A DNA stretch of 64,000 nt from Liolophura sinensis (lineage: Eukaryota > Mollusca > Polyplacophora > Chitonida > Chitonidae). Each line of letters starts with the position of its first letter. Positions within the stretch are counted from its first letter, which is position 1. The position numbers were made by a program, and so were the translations under genes. The stretch lies in contig NC_088295.1 of the NCBI RefSeq assembly GCF_032854445.1, positions 11,271,385-11,335,384 on the forward strand, written 5' to 3'. Positions 1 to 13,000 of the stretch are shown here, piece by piece. The notes under the pieces were generated by a model, which worked only from the letters and a program-made list of their open reading frames with translations, searched no databases and was not told the DNA's origin.

Positions 1-68
1 AGTCAAGTTTCATGCTGTAAACTCTAGCTTGGAATTATATATATCACTATGTCGGATATCTATTGCAG

Positions 69-3000
69 AGGGGTCTTTATGAATCTGATCAGCCAGAAGT
101 TGAGCGGATTATCTGATAGTGAGCTGATGGAGACTGAGCAAGATACCAGTCACTTCCTGGACACCAAGATCCGACTCAAACTAGGCATGGCCAGAGCTGC
201 ACGGGAACAGAACAACTTCAACTTGACTCTGAAGATACTCAAACAGACTTACAAGGTGAACGCATACCTACATGTATATGTATATATGAAGCTTTATATC
301 CACAAGATTTTCTTTCAATTTTAGTGAGTTTTTTTCCTCTGGGCTTATTTTGTATTCTCTGTTATACAGATTGTATCTGAAGACAAATTATGTATCATTG
401 TTATATAAACAGACAGAGAAGGGGGCACATACCTCTAAATGACATTGCACATCCTCTGACTGATTTTTAACTGTTATTGCAAGGCAGATATTGTGGTATT
501 GGCCAGAATTTTGAAGAGCAAGAATTGATTGGTCATGTGGATAATGGAAAATATACGTTCCACTTTTGTGCTAGATTTATTTATTTAAACATTATGTAAT
601 GCCAAAGTTGATGTTAGGTGTGAATATTTTCTGTTACCAGTCCTGCAAGGCCATGAAGGATGAGCGAGGTATTGTGGAATGGAATCAGCTGTACGCTCAA
701 ACACACCAGAAGAAATGTGCCTGCAGTTTGGAGTGGACAGATGATACCATTAACAATTTACTGACCACCTTCAGTCAGCTTGGTAATCATGCATTCATTA
801 AAACAGGTCTAATACATCGATGATAGTTGTCTGCAAAATCAAGGATGACCATAGAATTGCAACTTGTCAGTGTTCCCTTCTCACTTTGCCAGTCCCATTG
901 GGGACCAATTTTTAATGCACTTATTTCGTTGAGATTAGGTATTTGGAATTATTTTAATATTATTAAAAGTTAAAGGTTGGTTAAACTTCATGATGAAAGC
1001 TGTCTTTATAACCCACTCAATAAAGTTACAGTGGGATCAACTGGCATGACCCTGTCGCTTTGTCTGGCTGTAGGCACGATTTTGTCCACGCATCTCTTTG
1101 CAAACTACAGCACAGATTTTGACGAAACTTACGATACATCTTACCTATTTTCTGAATTTATACATGCTTAAGTTTAATGGCAATCAGGTAATTACTTTCA
1201 TTTTGACCCCCATGTAGGAGTTACCGTAACAGTGCTATTGCATGTGTTCAGATTGAGGACATTTTTATGATGTACTCTATATAAAGCATTACCACATGAA
1301 CATTTTATAATGTATCAAAAACGTACATCAAATGACACTGAACTGGAAAAGCTCACTAACTACCTTAAGGCATTCAAACGTGTCATTGATACTCTCTGAT
1401 AAGTAAACCAGAATGAATTATGATGCTATTTATTTTCATTCCTTCAGATAAGCACAACGGCAGCTCAGTGTTATCTGCATGTCCCAGTCTCTCCCAGAAA
1501 CACGCTGTGTTACAAGGCCAGGGTTATGAGCTGCTGGCAGAGACCTTCCTCGTCTCTGATATTCTCCAACATGTCAGCAGAGACATCAAGGACAAAATGT
1601 TTGACCTTGTGAAAACTGGGAAAGGCAAAGATGAGGATGTGAGGAAAAGTTCCACCATTTCATTTGTTAGCACCAAAATGTAGTTGGATAGTATATATAA
1701 CTGGTAACTACATGTATTTTTCATGTACGTCTGTGTGTGAGTGGTGATGTAATAGACAGCTAACAAACTCATTATGTAGAGTAAGATGTAGTGAGAAATC
1801 AACTGTGACCTTCAATATCCAGTGAAAGCTGCAAACTTGATGTACTGTAAAGCAGGTGATCATCCAATTATCTTTGGGCAGCCATTTGCACATCTTAATT
1901 GCAATATTATTCACCATAGTTTTCATGTGCTGTCAATAATAAATGTATTTTGGCTTGTTTTGTTTTTTTAGTTAATAGCTAGACTGGTGGAGCACGGACA
2001 TCAGCACTTGAAGTGTGCAGTCAGTCAGGAAATGGATCAATCAGATGCCAGAGATTTGTCAGCTGACAAAAAAAGCAACACCCACATCACCATGGCAACC
2101 TTCTGTGATAAATTCCTGAGGATAACTGAAGATGATGGTGGTGAATTTATTTTATTTGAGATATAATCCCACATCATTATTTTGAAATAAGGCATTGAAT
2201 TGTCAGTATATTAAAACTTTGAAATAAAAAGAAACTAAATAAAACATTGCAAATGTCCTTCTCTAGTTCCTACTCAGCGATTGGCTTGATTTATGTTTCA
2301 TTTCGTGCAGAAGATGTGAAGATCGCCAGTGGTCTGTTGGACTCGTTCCCTGAGACGATTGTCCTGTGTGTGCTGACAGCCATGAAGCAGGGTTCAGCTG
2401 AGGCTAGACAAAGGTTCCCACGCCTCCTGCAGCTAGCAGAGTATTACCCAGACACCATCCCACTCATCTGTAGCAAGGTACCAGTCTGACGCGTATTTTA
2501 TCTGGCACATTCAGCATGAGTGGTGTTTCATAATGTCATCAAGCAATGTCAGACCTGCGATTACAGATTTTCTTGTGCAGTTTAAACTTTGTTGGGTAAC
2601 TTCAGCAGACATCTTAATTCATGTCGTCTTAACTGAAATGGACTATATCATCAGAGAGCCAGGTAGTTAAAAAACACTGACTGCGTTATTCATGTTTAGA
2701 TAAGAGAATGATTTCTTATGTCAGGTTGTGTATCTTGGTGATTGGACCCTACAGCAGTGCTACTGTACAGGGAGACCGTACAATAAATAAATAACCACAT
2801 GCGTCTGTACCCGGCATTTTGACGGAAGCCAATTTTTATAGAAATATCAAAACATTTACACTCTGGCCATATGTCTTCATATAGGCATACCACCATTACT
2901 CTAGATTGTCACAACAAAATCAAGATGTCCATTCACAGGTCTCAGCTGATAAAATTCTTCGTTATACAAACTATTATGGCGAGGGCTGTTCTACATACCT

Positions 3001-6000
3001 GCATACCTGTTATACAAACCTGCTCATTAAAGATTGTTGTAGGCAACATCATGAAACATCGGTTTTATTACTCAGCTTTGTATAAAGCTACATAACAGAA
3101 AAGTGAGGTTTAACAACACGATGTCTTTTAAGTTTGACTTAAGTATTGTGTACAAGTAGTGAACTCCAAATTGTGAACTTGTGACTGAAGTCGTTCAACA
3201 TTGTTAGAAATTCACAAGTGTGGGTGGTTTTGGTGGTTTCAAAGACAAACAGGAATAAGATAAGTATAAGATAAGTATAAGATTACCCATAGAAGTATGA
3301 CACATTATCATTGACTACTTTGTCATTCACCTGTGCAAACTGTTATCAGATCTGTGTTCTCACCACCACAGTAGATTTGTTGAGCATTTTCCTCAATTAA
3401 GGACTAAAACAGAACTACCCTGAGAATGTGGCCAGTCTTCAAGAAGCATCCTTTATGTTTACCCGTCCACAATGACACAATATGTTTATGTATATGTGTA
3501 CAAATACCCTTCCATCAGTCCCTGTCTGGTGAGTTTCATTGGTCCCTGTCTGGTGAGTTTCATTGGTCCCTGTTTGGTGGGTTCCATCGGTCCTTGTCTG
3601 GTCAGTTCCATCGGCCCCTGTCTGGTCAGTTTCATTGGTCCCTGTCTGGTTAGTTCCATCGGTCCCTGTCTGGTCAGTTCCATCAGTCCCTGCCTGGTCA
3701 GTTCCATCGGTCCTTGTCTGGTCAGTTCCATCGGTCCCTGTCTGGTCAGTTCCATCAGTCCCTGCCTGGTCAGTTCCATCGGTCCCTGTCTGGTCAGTTC
3801 CATCAGTCCCTGCCTGGTCAGTTCCATTGGTCCCTGTCTGGTCAGTTCCATCAGTCCCTGCCTGGTGAGTTCCATCGGTCCCTTCTGGTGAGTTCCATCA
3901 GTCCCTGCCTGGTCAGTTCCATCGGTCCCTTCTGGTGAGTTCCATCAGTCCCTTCTGGTGAGTTCCATCGGTCCCTGTCTGGTAAGTTCCATCGGTCCCT
4001 GTCTGGTCAGTTCCATCAGTCCCTGCCTGGTCAGTTCCATCGGTCCCTGTCTGGTCAGTTCCATCAGTCCCTGTCTGGTCAGTTCCATCGGTCCCTGTCT
4101 GGTCAGTTCCATCGGTCCCAGTCTGGTCAGTTCAATCGGTCCCTGTCTGGTCAGTTCCATCAGTCCCTGTCTGGTGAGTTCCATCAGTTCCTGCCTGGTG
4201 AGTTCCATCAGTCCCTATCTTATGAGTTCCATTGGTCCCTGTCTGGTCAGTTCCATCAGTCCCTGTCTGGTGAGTTCCATCAGTCCCTGTCTGGTGAGAT
4301 CCGTCCGTTCCTGCTTGGTGAGTTCCATTGGTCCCTGTCTGGTGAGTTCTATCAGTCCCTGTCTGGTGAGTCGTCGGTCCCTGCCTGGTGAGTTCCATCG
4401 GTTCCTGCCGGGTGTGTTCCATTGGTCCCTGTCTGGTGAGTTCCATCGGTCCCTGCCTGGTGAGTTCCATCGGTCCCTGCCTGGTGAGCTCCATCAGTCA
4501 CTGTCTGGTGAGATCCATCCGTTCCTGCCTGGTGAGTTCCATCAGTCCCTGTCTGGTGAGTTCTATCAGTCCCTGCCTGGTGAGTTCCATCAGTTGCTGT
4601 CTGGTGAGATCCATCCGTTCCTGCCTGGTGAGTTCCATTGGTCCCTGTCTGGTGATTTCCATCAGTCCCTGTCTGGTTAGTCGTCGGTCCCTGTCTGGTG
4701 AGTTCCATTGGTTCCTGCCGGGTGTGTTCCATTGGTCCCTGTCTGGTGAGTTCCATAAGTCCTTGTGTGATAAGTTCCATCAATCCGTGTCTAGTGAGTT
4801 CCATCAGTCCCTGTCTGGTGAGTTCCATCAGTCCCTGTCTGGTGAGTTCCATCAGTCCCTGTCTGGTGAGTTCATCCCATGTGGTGTGGTTCGGCAGCCA
4901 GAATGGCACTATAGTGTTTGCTGCACAGCAGGAGACTAATCACTCTCCCCTGTCAGCTCTACTAGCAGCTCAAATTGGATTTATTTTACAGCTAAAGTAT
5001 TAATGAAATACGGTATTAAGCGTGGTCCATGTTTTATACATGTACCTGTCTGCTGATTGGCCTAGGAGCATGCAGATGTTTCAATAATCTTCCATCTTTA
5101 TCATGTCACATGGTTCACATTTCAGATTTCTGAGGTGCCTAGCTGGATGTTCATCTCCTGGATCAGTCAGATGATGGCTCTGCTTGACAAAGCTGAGGCT
5201 CCCACTGTCCACACTGCCCTGTTGTCGCTGGCTAAAGAGTATCCCCAGGTAAACTACCCTACTGTCACTGGCTAAAGAGTATCCCCAGGTAAACTGCCCT
5301 GCTGTCGCTGGCTAAAGAGTATCCCCAGGTAAACTGTCCTGCTGTCACTTTCTAAAGAGTATCCCCAGGTAAATCACCCTTCTGTCGCTGGCTAAAGAAT
5401 ATCCCCAGGTAAACTGTCCTGCTGTTATGAAGTGGATCACCAGAGTAACAGTCCTGCTGTCAATAGCTATAGAACATCTCCAGGTAAACTCTCCTGCTGT
5501 CAATGGTTAAAGGATATGCCCAGGGAAACTTGCTGTCACTGGCTAAAGAGTATCCACAGGTAGACTTTCTTGTTTTCCATAGATAAAGAGTAACCTCGGG
5601 TAAACTGTCCTGTTGTTGCTGGCTATAGAGTATCCTCAGGTAAACTGTCCTGTGGTCGCTAAGAATATCCCCAAATAAGCTGTCCCACTATCAATGGCTA
5701 AAGAACAGCCCCAGGTAAAATGTTCTGCTGTCAATGGCTAAAGAGTGTCCTCAGGTAAACTGTCTTACTGTCACTGGATTGTGTATCCCCAGGTGAACTT
5801 TTCAGCTGTTACTAGCAAAAAGAGAATGCCCACATAAACTGTTACTTGTTACTGGCTGTGGAGTATCCCGAAGTAAACTGTCCAGCTGTCATTGACTAAA
5901 GAGTATCCCAGGTATTGAATTGTATTGATACTTGCCAGATAGCACTGGCCAAAGAGGTAAGCACCGGCCAAAGAGGTGAACTGTCCTGATGTCACTGGCT

Positions 6001-9000
6001 AAAGATTACCATTAGTAGGTTACCAGTCCAGAATATCCAGCTGGCATTGGCTATAAATATTATCGCTGTGTGATATGCCTTGGCTAAAGATAACCCAAAG
6101 GTGTTGTGATAAAGTCAGTATGGTATTTATGATATCGTACGTTTATCTCTATCTTCAGTGCAATGTAATTAGTTAGTTGTGATGGATCTGTTTCAGGCTG
6201 TTATTTACCCCTACAAAATCAGCCGGGAAGGATTTGTTTTTGAGAACTCTGCTCTGGGCAAGAAGAATAAAGCTGTGGTGGAAAAGTTAGTACCTGTATT
6301 ATAGTTAAATGTACATAAATTGTTGCATGCTGAAACATCTTCTCTGAATCTGTAGATTTAGTACAGTCTAATTCTTTAATGGAAGAGCTCAAAAGTCAGA
6401 ATGGACAGCCATCTGTTCTAGAACAAACGATGTCCAGTGCAAGGATATGCCTTGAGCTACAGGATATGCCTGATGTGGCGAATGTCCAATCAGCTGGGCT
6501 GCTCCTTTATCCGTTCCTGGCCAGGCTGCCTCTCTGCTAAATTGTGAAGATTGGCTGCCCAATAGCTGGAAGCTTCACTCAGCCATGAGGACAACAGTTA
6601 TTGTTACTTTCTGTTCACATAACTGAACACTTTACTCTATAAACTCCATTTATTAATGTAACGTGTACAAAGTCTTACGGGCAATATTCTCTGCTGATTT
6701 AAAAAAGAACACTCTTTGTTGGCATGGATGATAGTTTACAGCTTCTCGAAGAAAGTTTTTAATATCACTTAAGCAGATGATCCATTGTAATTTGTGAACA
6801 TATACCAAATTGTCAACACAACTACAAAGGTTCACTTACCAGCGTGATATCAACCTCCTGAGGAAGCAAACCATGATTGTAAAACCAGGTAAATTTTCCA
6901 CGAAGATTAAGTATTTGAAACAGTGCTAAAGTTCTTTGTTTGGTTTGGATACTGCACATGTACATACAAATTTGGTGATTTTCTGCAAAATAAAACCATG
7001 AGTGTATGATCCTGTTTATTTATCATTTTTGAAATTCTTGTACAACACAAAAGGCCCAGTAGAATTAATAAAAAACTCCAAAACACTGTAGGTTCTGGCC
7101 GGGCTTTCTGCATCAAACATGCCAGACTCACCGTTCACTTGCGCTGGGGTAGGAATAAAATATATTTTCACACCATTGATTTGTGTACCAGTACACTCAG
7201 ACATTATTACAACTTATCTGTGTAAGCTCAAATAATCTAGTAACAGCATTCATTATGTGGAGATTGGGGTATCAATCTGTATAAGCAACTGAGTATTCAA
7301 ATATAAGCAAATAAGGAATTGTTACGGTATCAAGGGACCTGTCGATCACAACAACTATAGACCTAATCCTACTACAGATGTATTTTGCAATACCTTCAGT
7401 GGTTATGAAATCACTTGAATACACCCAATTTATCATTTTTTGGGGTGGTTTAATTCACAGTAAGTGGTAAATAATTCACTGTGGAGATGTATGTGAATTC
7501 ATTGAAGATCATCTGCTAGCCTAGATTTGGCAGAGATCTTGCAGTGAAAATAAGACCACAAGTCATATCAAAAGATAAAGGCATGCGATCTGCCGTTTCA
7601 GGTCTCATCAGGTCTTCCCTTAAAAATTTTTCATTATCCATTAAACTGACATGAAAGACACATGTTAACCAGGTTTAAAGAAGCTATACCAGAAATCTGG
7701 GGCAGAGAAATGTATCTTTCCTAATCAAATCAAATCAAATCAAATTAAATTTCCTAGTTCACCAAGAATAACGCAAATCTTCCACTTAGCTTATTTAACG
7801 TGTACAGAGTGTTATTATAGTTTGTTTCTTTTAGTTAGTAGCTGTTAATGTTGCAGACTCGGAGCCCTATTGGATGACAGCAATGTCCCATTGGTATCCA
7901 AATGGATCAGTGCCTTGGAGCAGTTCGGGCAGCCTAACATGCTGTTCAAGGTATACATATGCACTACAGAACTACAATGATCACTAAGTTTTAAAACCTT
8001 CTTTTCCACAGCCCAAAATACTGATGTCAGAAAATATAACATGTATATATATTTGTAGTATGGGCTTTGCTGTTGTCCAAACATATAAGCAGTATTAAGA
8101 AATGTGTGCGGTACAGAAAAACAAGCTTTTGTTTGACACATCAGGGTGATAAAAGTCAGACCCCTCTGGCCACCAGCTGATATAAGCATTCTCCTATTTA
8201 GTAAATCTAATGTTCGTACACTATATATATATATCAGTATAATAAACATCAGCGTATTATAATTTCCCAGACTTATCTTCTGTACCCTTTAGTCTGGCTA
8301 AATTTATGGACATGTTGTGTGGCATAAGCATTTACACCGATCAGTGCAGTGTAACATAGATGTGTAGGATAACTAATAATGTTCATAGAAATTGTTGCGT
8401 GTGTACATCATTGCTGGTTTAGGACTGGGTGAATGATATCAGAAAGAGGCTGACAAAGGGGAAGAGAGATAAAGATGAGATAAAGAGGCTGTACATGGAC
8501 ATGTTCAGGGAGTTGCTGAACCCCAGGGGCTCGATGAAGGCGTCTGAGCAGGCCAGCATAGAGTCTGACACAGCCATATCTGTTGTGGAAATGGGTGACT
8601 ACAGGCGCAAGTTTGCTCAGGTAATGTGTATAGTGCATTTTTATGGAGCATTCGCAATAAGCATTATTAAATAATTGTCGTAAATCACATGGTGAAGTGA
8701 CAGGTCTCCATGGTAAAGGTACTTGACTGGTGAGAGCTTTGCAAAAATAGGCCCAGTTTGGCTAATCAATCTGTTTTACTCATTACCAAGTTAATCTGTT
8801 GTTATATACCTCAAGCAGAGCTCCATGTGGACCAGTGTTCAGCTAACTTGTCACTCTTGCTGTAGTGGCTTCATCAGTTTACATGTCGGTCACATACAAG
8901 TCAGAAGGTTTGTCAGGTGGTGTATTCCGGATTCAGTTGCCTCCACCCAGAAACACGACCACCTTCATTTCAGTGAAATACATTAAAACTCCATCCTAGT

Positions 9001-10091
9001 ACGTCTGTTGTTTTAAACTAATATTTCCCTGGTAGGATTGAAAGCTTGCAAGACAAACCATAGTTCAAAGAAGTAAGCACAACAGAGCATCAAGACAATG
9101 GAAACCATCTTCTTGTGGACTTCAGAATGATTTTGTTTCACTAACCCCTGAAATTGTTATAATTTGTTTGAGGTAATATGTCTGTTAATAGTGCTTTTCC
9201 AATCTCTTTGTATATCGGATAGTTCCAAATAGACACATAAATCCTGCATTTGGAAGAGGATATTTATTACACTAAGATATTAAAGAAGAAAGAACTTTTT
9301 GGCTTTTCAGAAATACATGAAGGATATGGAAGCATCATTTGGAAAGGATGGTTCTAAACTGGCAGAAATGTCACTGAGTGTATGTACACATGTTGTTGTT
9401 TGTTTGTTGTTTTGTTCACCAAGATTGTTAAAAACCTGCAGAGAAACCAGTGTGGATGTGCTAAATGTAAACATCAATCAGGATTTTACTGGGCATTGAT
9501 CATACTTTAGACATACTTCATTGGGTAGTTTGAAGTAAACTCTATAAATTTGACTGAATACTTTCATGTACCCTCATGTGGGTTTGCAACCTCCAGTAGA
9601 TTAATACATCTTTATTTCCAACTTTAGAGATCAGGGACCTATTTCACAAAGTACACATACATGTAGCGCTACATTCACATACCTGTAGTGCTACATTCAC
9701 ATACATGTCACACTACATTCACATACATGTAGCGCTATGTTCACATAACTACCATGGTGAAGTAATACCTACAGTACTGGTCGCTGTGGAAGTGCACAAA
9801 ACGTTACGTTAGCTTTGGGAATCGGGCCGTTGGTACATTGTAATTTCATCATAATATACCTATACTATGTGAAAACAAGTGAAGGTTCAAAGATGTGTAG
9901 CTTGTTGAAATTTTAGTCATGCCCTATTACACCTGTCTTGAAGGATTTCGCCAAGAAGGCCAATTTTTTTGTTGCGGACATGAACAAGGCAGCACAGAAA
10001 CCCCTGGCACCCCCTGGCCAGCTGAAGGAGTACTGTCGCTGGATGTCAGAGTTCAGTTACACCAGACTGGGAAGGGCTCTTGAGATTCCAG
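69..10091 (+). CDS. PRKDC: PRKDC exons for the FAT region up to the kinase domain (11 exons)
   Basis: These 11 exons encode about 490 residues of the helical FAT solenoid that cradles the kinase in DNA-PKcs. Recognisable stretches are [17 protein letters not shown] in the exon at 69-255, [16 protein letters not shown] sequence ([18 protein letters not shown]) at 2311-2477, [19 protein letters not shown] at 5126-5248, AVIYPYKIS at 6197-6285, and a segment ending in [15 protein letters not shown] at 9944-10091. The exon at 1448-1638 ends at a GAT/GTGAGG donor, chosen because it is the site that keeps phase 0 with the exon at 1972. The exon at 6197-6285 ends in phase 2 at a GTTAGT donor. The intron sizes are uneven: the 2.6-kb intron 2478-5125 and the 0.95-kb intron 5249-6196 hold tandem arrays. 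Confidence 0.9.
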
Positions 10092-13000
10092 GTAAGCGTA
10101 AGATGTAGATGCTGCATTCTAAAGTCATTGAAGAGAATCTGTGGCAGAATTACTGATTTCGTATTACATGTAGTAACGGGTAATAGAATTATACTTTGAT
10201 GTCTATTTCTATTCCAGAGCTGAGTGAGGCCTATACACACTCTTCTGTTGAATACAGCTTATATTGACTATTAACAAAAGCTTTGATGTCTTACTACAGG
10301 GGTGTCTGACTGTTCATGTTTGGTTCACATATTACATTTAGCAAAGATTTTCCTTGAATTTGATCTGTTTTCTTTGTTCAAATAATAGGGCAGTATCATG
10401 GGAAGAAGAAACCATTACCAGAATATCATGTGAAGATCGCTGGGTTTGATCAAAGGGTAAGTTCTCCATTATCCAATTTACAAATCATTATTCTCCAGGG
10501 AGAGTGCTGTACAACAAAAATCAAAGTTTTTATGATGATTGTCTGTGAAAGATGAAGTCCATCAAGAAAGCGGAGTAACATTTGATGTAATCTGGATAAT
10601 TACAGGTTAAAGTGATGTCATCTCTTAGAAAGCCTAAGAGAGTGACAATCCGTGGCAATGATGAGAAGGAATACAACTTCCTGGTAAAGGGTGGGGAAGA
10701 TTTGCGGCAGGACCAGAGAATTGAGCAGCTGTTTGGAATCATGAATGAGGTGTTTGACAAAGATGCTTCCTGCCGTCATCGAAAGCTTCACCTGACCACC
10801 TACCAGGTCATCCCCATGACTCCCAGGTAAGATGATGGATGACACACAGATGAGTTACATGTCTACAGGTAGGGGAACTCGCCCATCGCACCCAGGTACG
10901 ATGATCGATGACACACAGCTGAGCTATATGTAGATGACAACAGGTAGGGGAACCGATGCATGGCACCCAGATAGGATGATCAATGACACACAGGTGAGCT
11001 ACATGTTGATGACAACAGGTAGGGGAACCGATGCATGGCACCCAGATAGGATGATCAATGACACACAGGTGAGCTACATGTTGATGACAACAGGTAGGGG
11101 AACTGACGAATGGCACCCAGATAGGATGATCAGTGAGACACAGGTGAGCTACATGTTGATGACAACAGGTAGGGGAACTGACGAATGGCACCCAGATAGG
11201 ATGATCAATGACACACAGGTGAGCTACATGTTGATGACAACAGGTAGGGGAACTGACGAATGGCACCCAGATAGGATTATCAATGACACACAGGTGAGCT
11301 ACATGTTGATGACAACAGGTAGGGGAACTGACGAATGGCACCCAGATAGGATTATCAATGACACACAGCTGAGCTACATGTTGATGACAACAGGTAGGGG
11401 AACTGACCCATGGCACCCAGATAGGATTATCAATGACACACAGCTGAGCTACATGTTGATGACAACAGGTAGGGGAACTGACGAATGGCACCCAGATAGG
11501 ATTATCAATGACACACAGCTGAGCTACATGTTGATGACAACAGGTAGGGGAACTGACCCATGGCACCCAGATAGGATGATCAATGACACACAGGTGAGCT
11601 ACATGTTGATGACAACAGGTAGGGGAACTGACGAATGGCACCCAGATAGGATTATCAATGACACACAGCTGAGCTACATGTTGATGACAACAGGTAGGGG
11701 AACCGATGCATGGCACCCAGATAGGATGATCAATGACACACAGGTGCTACATGTTGATGACAACAGGTAGGGGAACCGACCCATGGCACCCAGATAGGAT
11801 GATCAGCGACACACAGGTGAGCTACATGTTGATGACAACAGGTAGGGGAACCGACCCATGGCACCCAGATAGGATGATCAATGACACACAGGTGAGCTAC
11901 ATGTTGATGACAACAGGTAGGGGAACCGATGCATGGCACCCAGATAGGATGATCAATGACACACAGGTGCTACATGTTGATGACAACAGGTAGGGGAACC
12001 GACCCATGGCACCCAGATAGGATGATCAGCGACACACAGGTGAGCTACATGTTGATGACAACAGGTAGGGGAACTGACCCATGGCACCCAGATAGGATGA
12101 TCAGTGAGACACAGGTGAGCTACATGTTGATGACAACAGGTAGGGGAACCGACCCATGGCACCCAGATAGGATGATCAGCGACACACAGGTGAGCTACAT
12201 GTTGATGACAACAGGTAGGGGAACTGACCCATGGCACCCAGATAGGATGATCAATGACACACAGGTGAGCTACATGTTGATGACAACAGGTAGGGGAACT
12301 GACCCATCAATGACACACAGGTGAGCTACATGTAGGTGTCTATGGGTAGAGGAACTGACACATACCACCCAGGTAAGATGACCAATGATACACAGGTGAG
12401 TTACATGTAGATGTCTACTGGTAGAGGAACTGACCCATGGCACCTCATTGACACACAGGTGAGGTACTCCTAGATGTCTACATGGAGGGGGAACTGACGC
12501 ATGGGACCCAGGTAAGACAGTGATAAACAAGTGAGTTACTCTTAGATGCCCACATGTATGTGAAGGTGAACTGACCCAATGCACCCAGGTACATGTACAT
12601 GTAAGATACCGCATGACACCCAGGTAAAATGTCCTGTGACAACCAGGTAAAATGTCCAATGATTCCCAAGTAAGATGCCCCATGACACCCAGGTAAAATG
12701 TCCCGTGACACGCGGGTAAGATGTCCCATGACACATGAGTAAATGTCCCATCATGACACCCATGTTCTGTGACAACCAGGTAAGATGTTTCATCATAACA
12801 CCCAGGTAAGATTTCCCATAATTCCCAAGTAAGATGTTTCATCATAACACCTAGGTAAGATGTCCCATCATAACACCCAGGTAAGATTTCCCATAACTCC
12901 TAGGTAAAATGTTTCATCATAACACCCAGGTAAGATGTCCCATTATAACACCCAGGATCCCCAGGTAAAATGTATCATCATAACACCCAGATAAGATGTC

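Noticed and set aside
3472..5003. Frames of 120-240 codons rich in SSIGPCLV or MELTRQGP repeats
   Set aside because: Products of the 24-bp array, open on both strands, in an intron. No codon signal or start context beyond the repeat.
10808..11770. Reading frames of 302 (-) and 278 (+) codons with perfect 25-residue repeats
   Set aside because: They run through the 75-bp minisatellite inside a PRKDC intron. Both strands are open because the unit length is a multiple of three, and the array derives from a splice junction.
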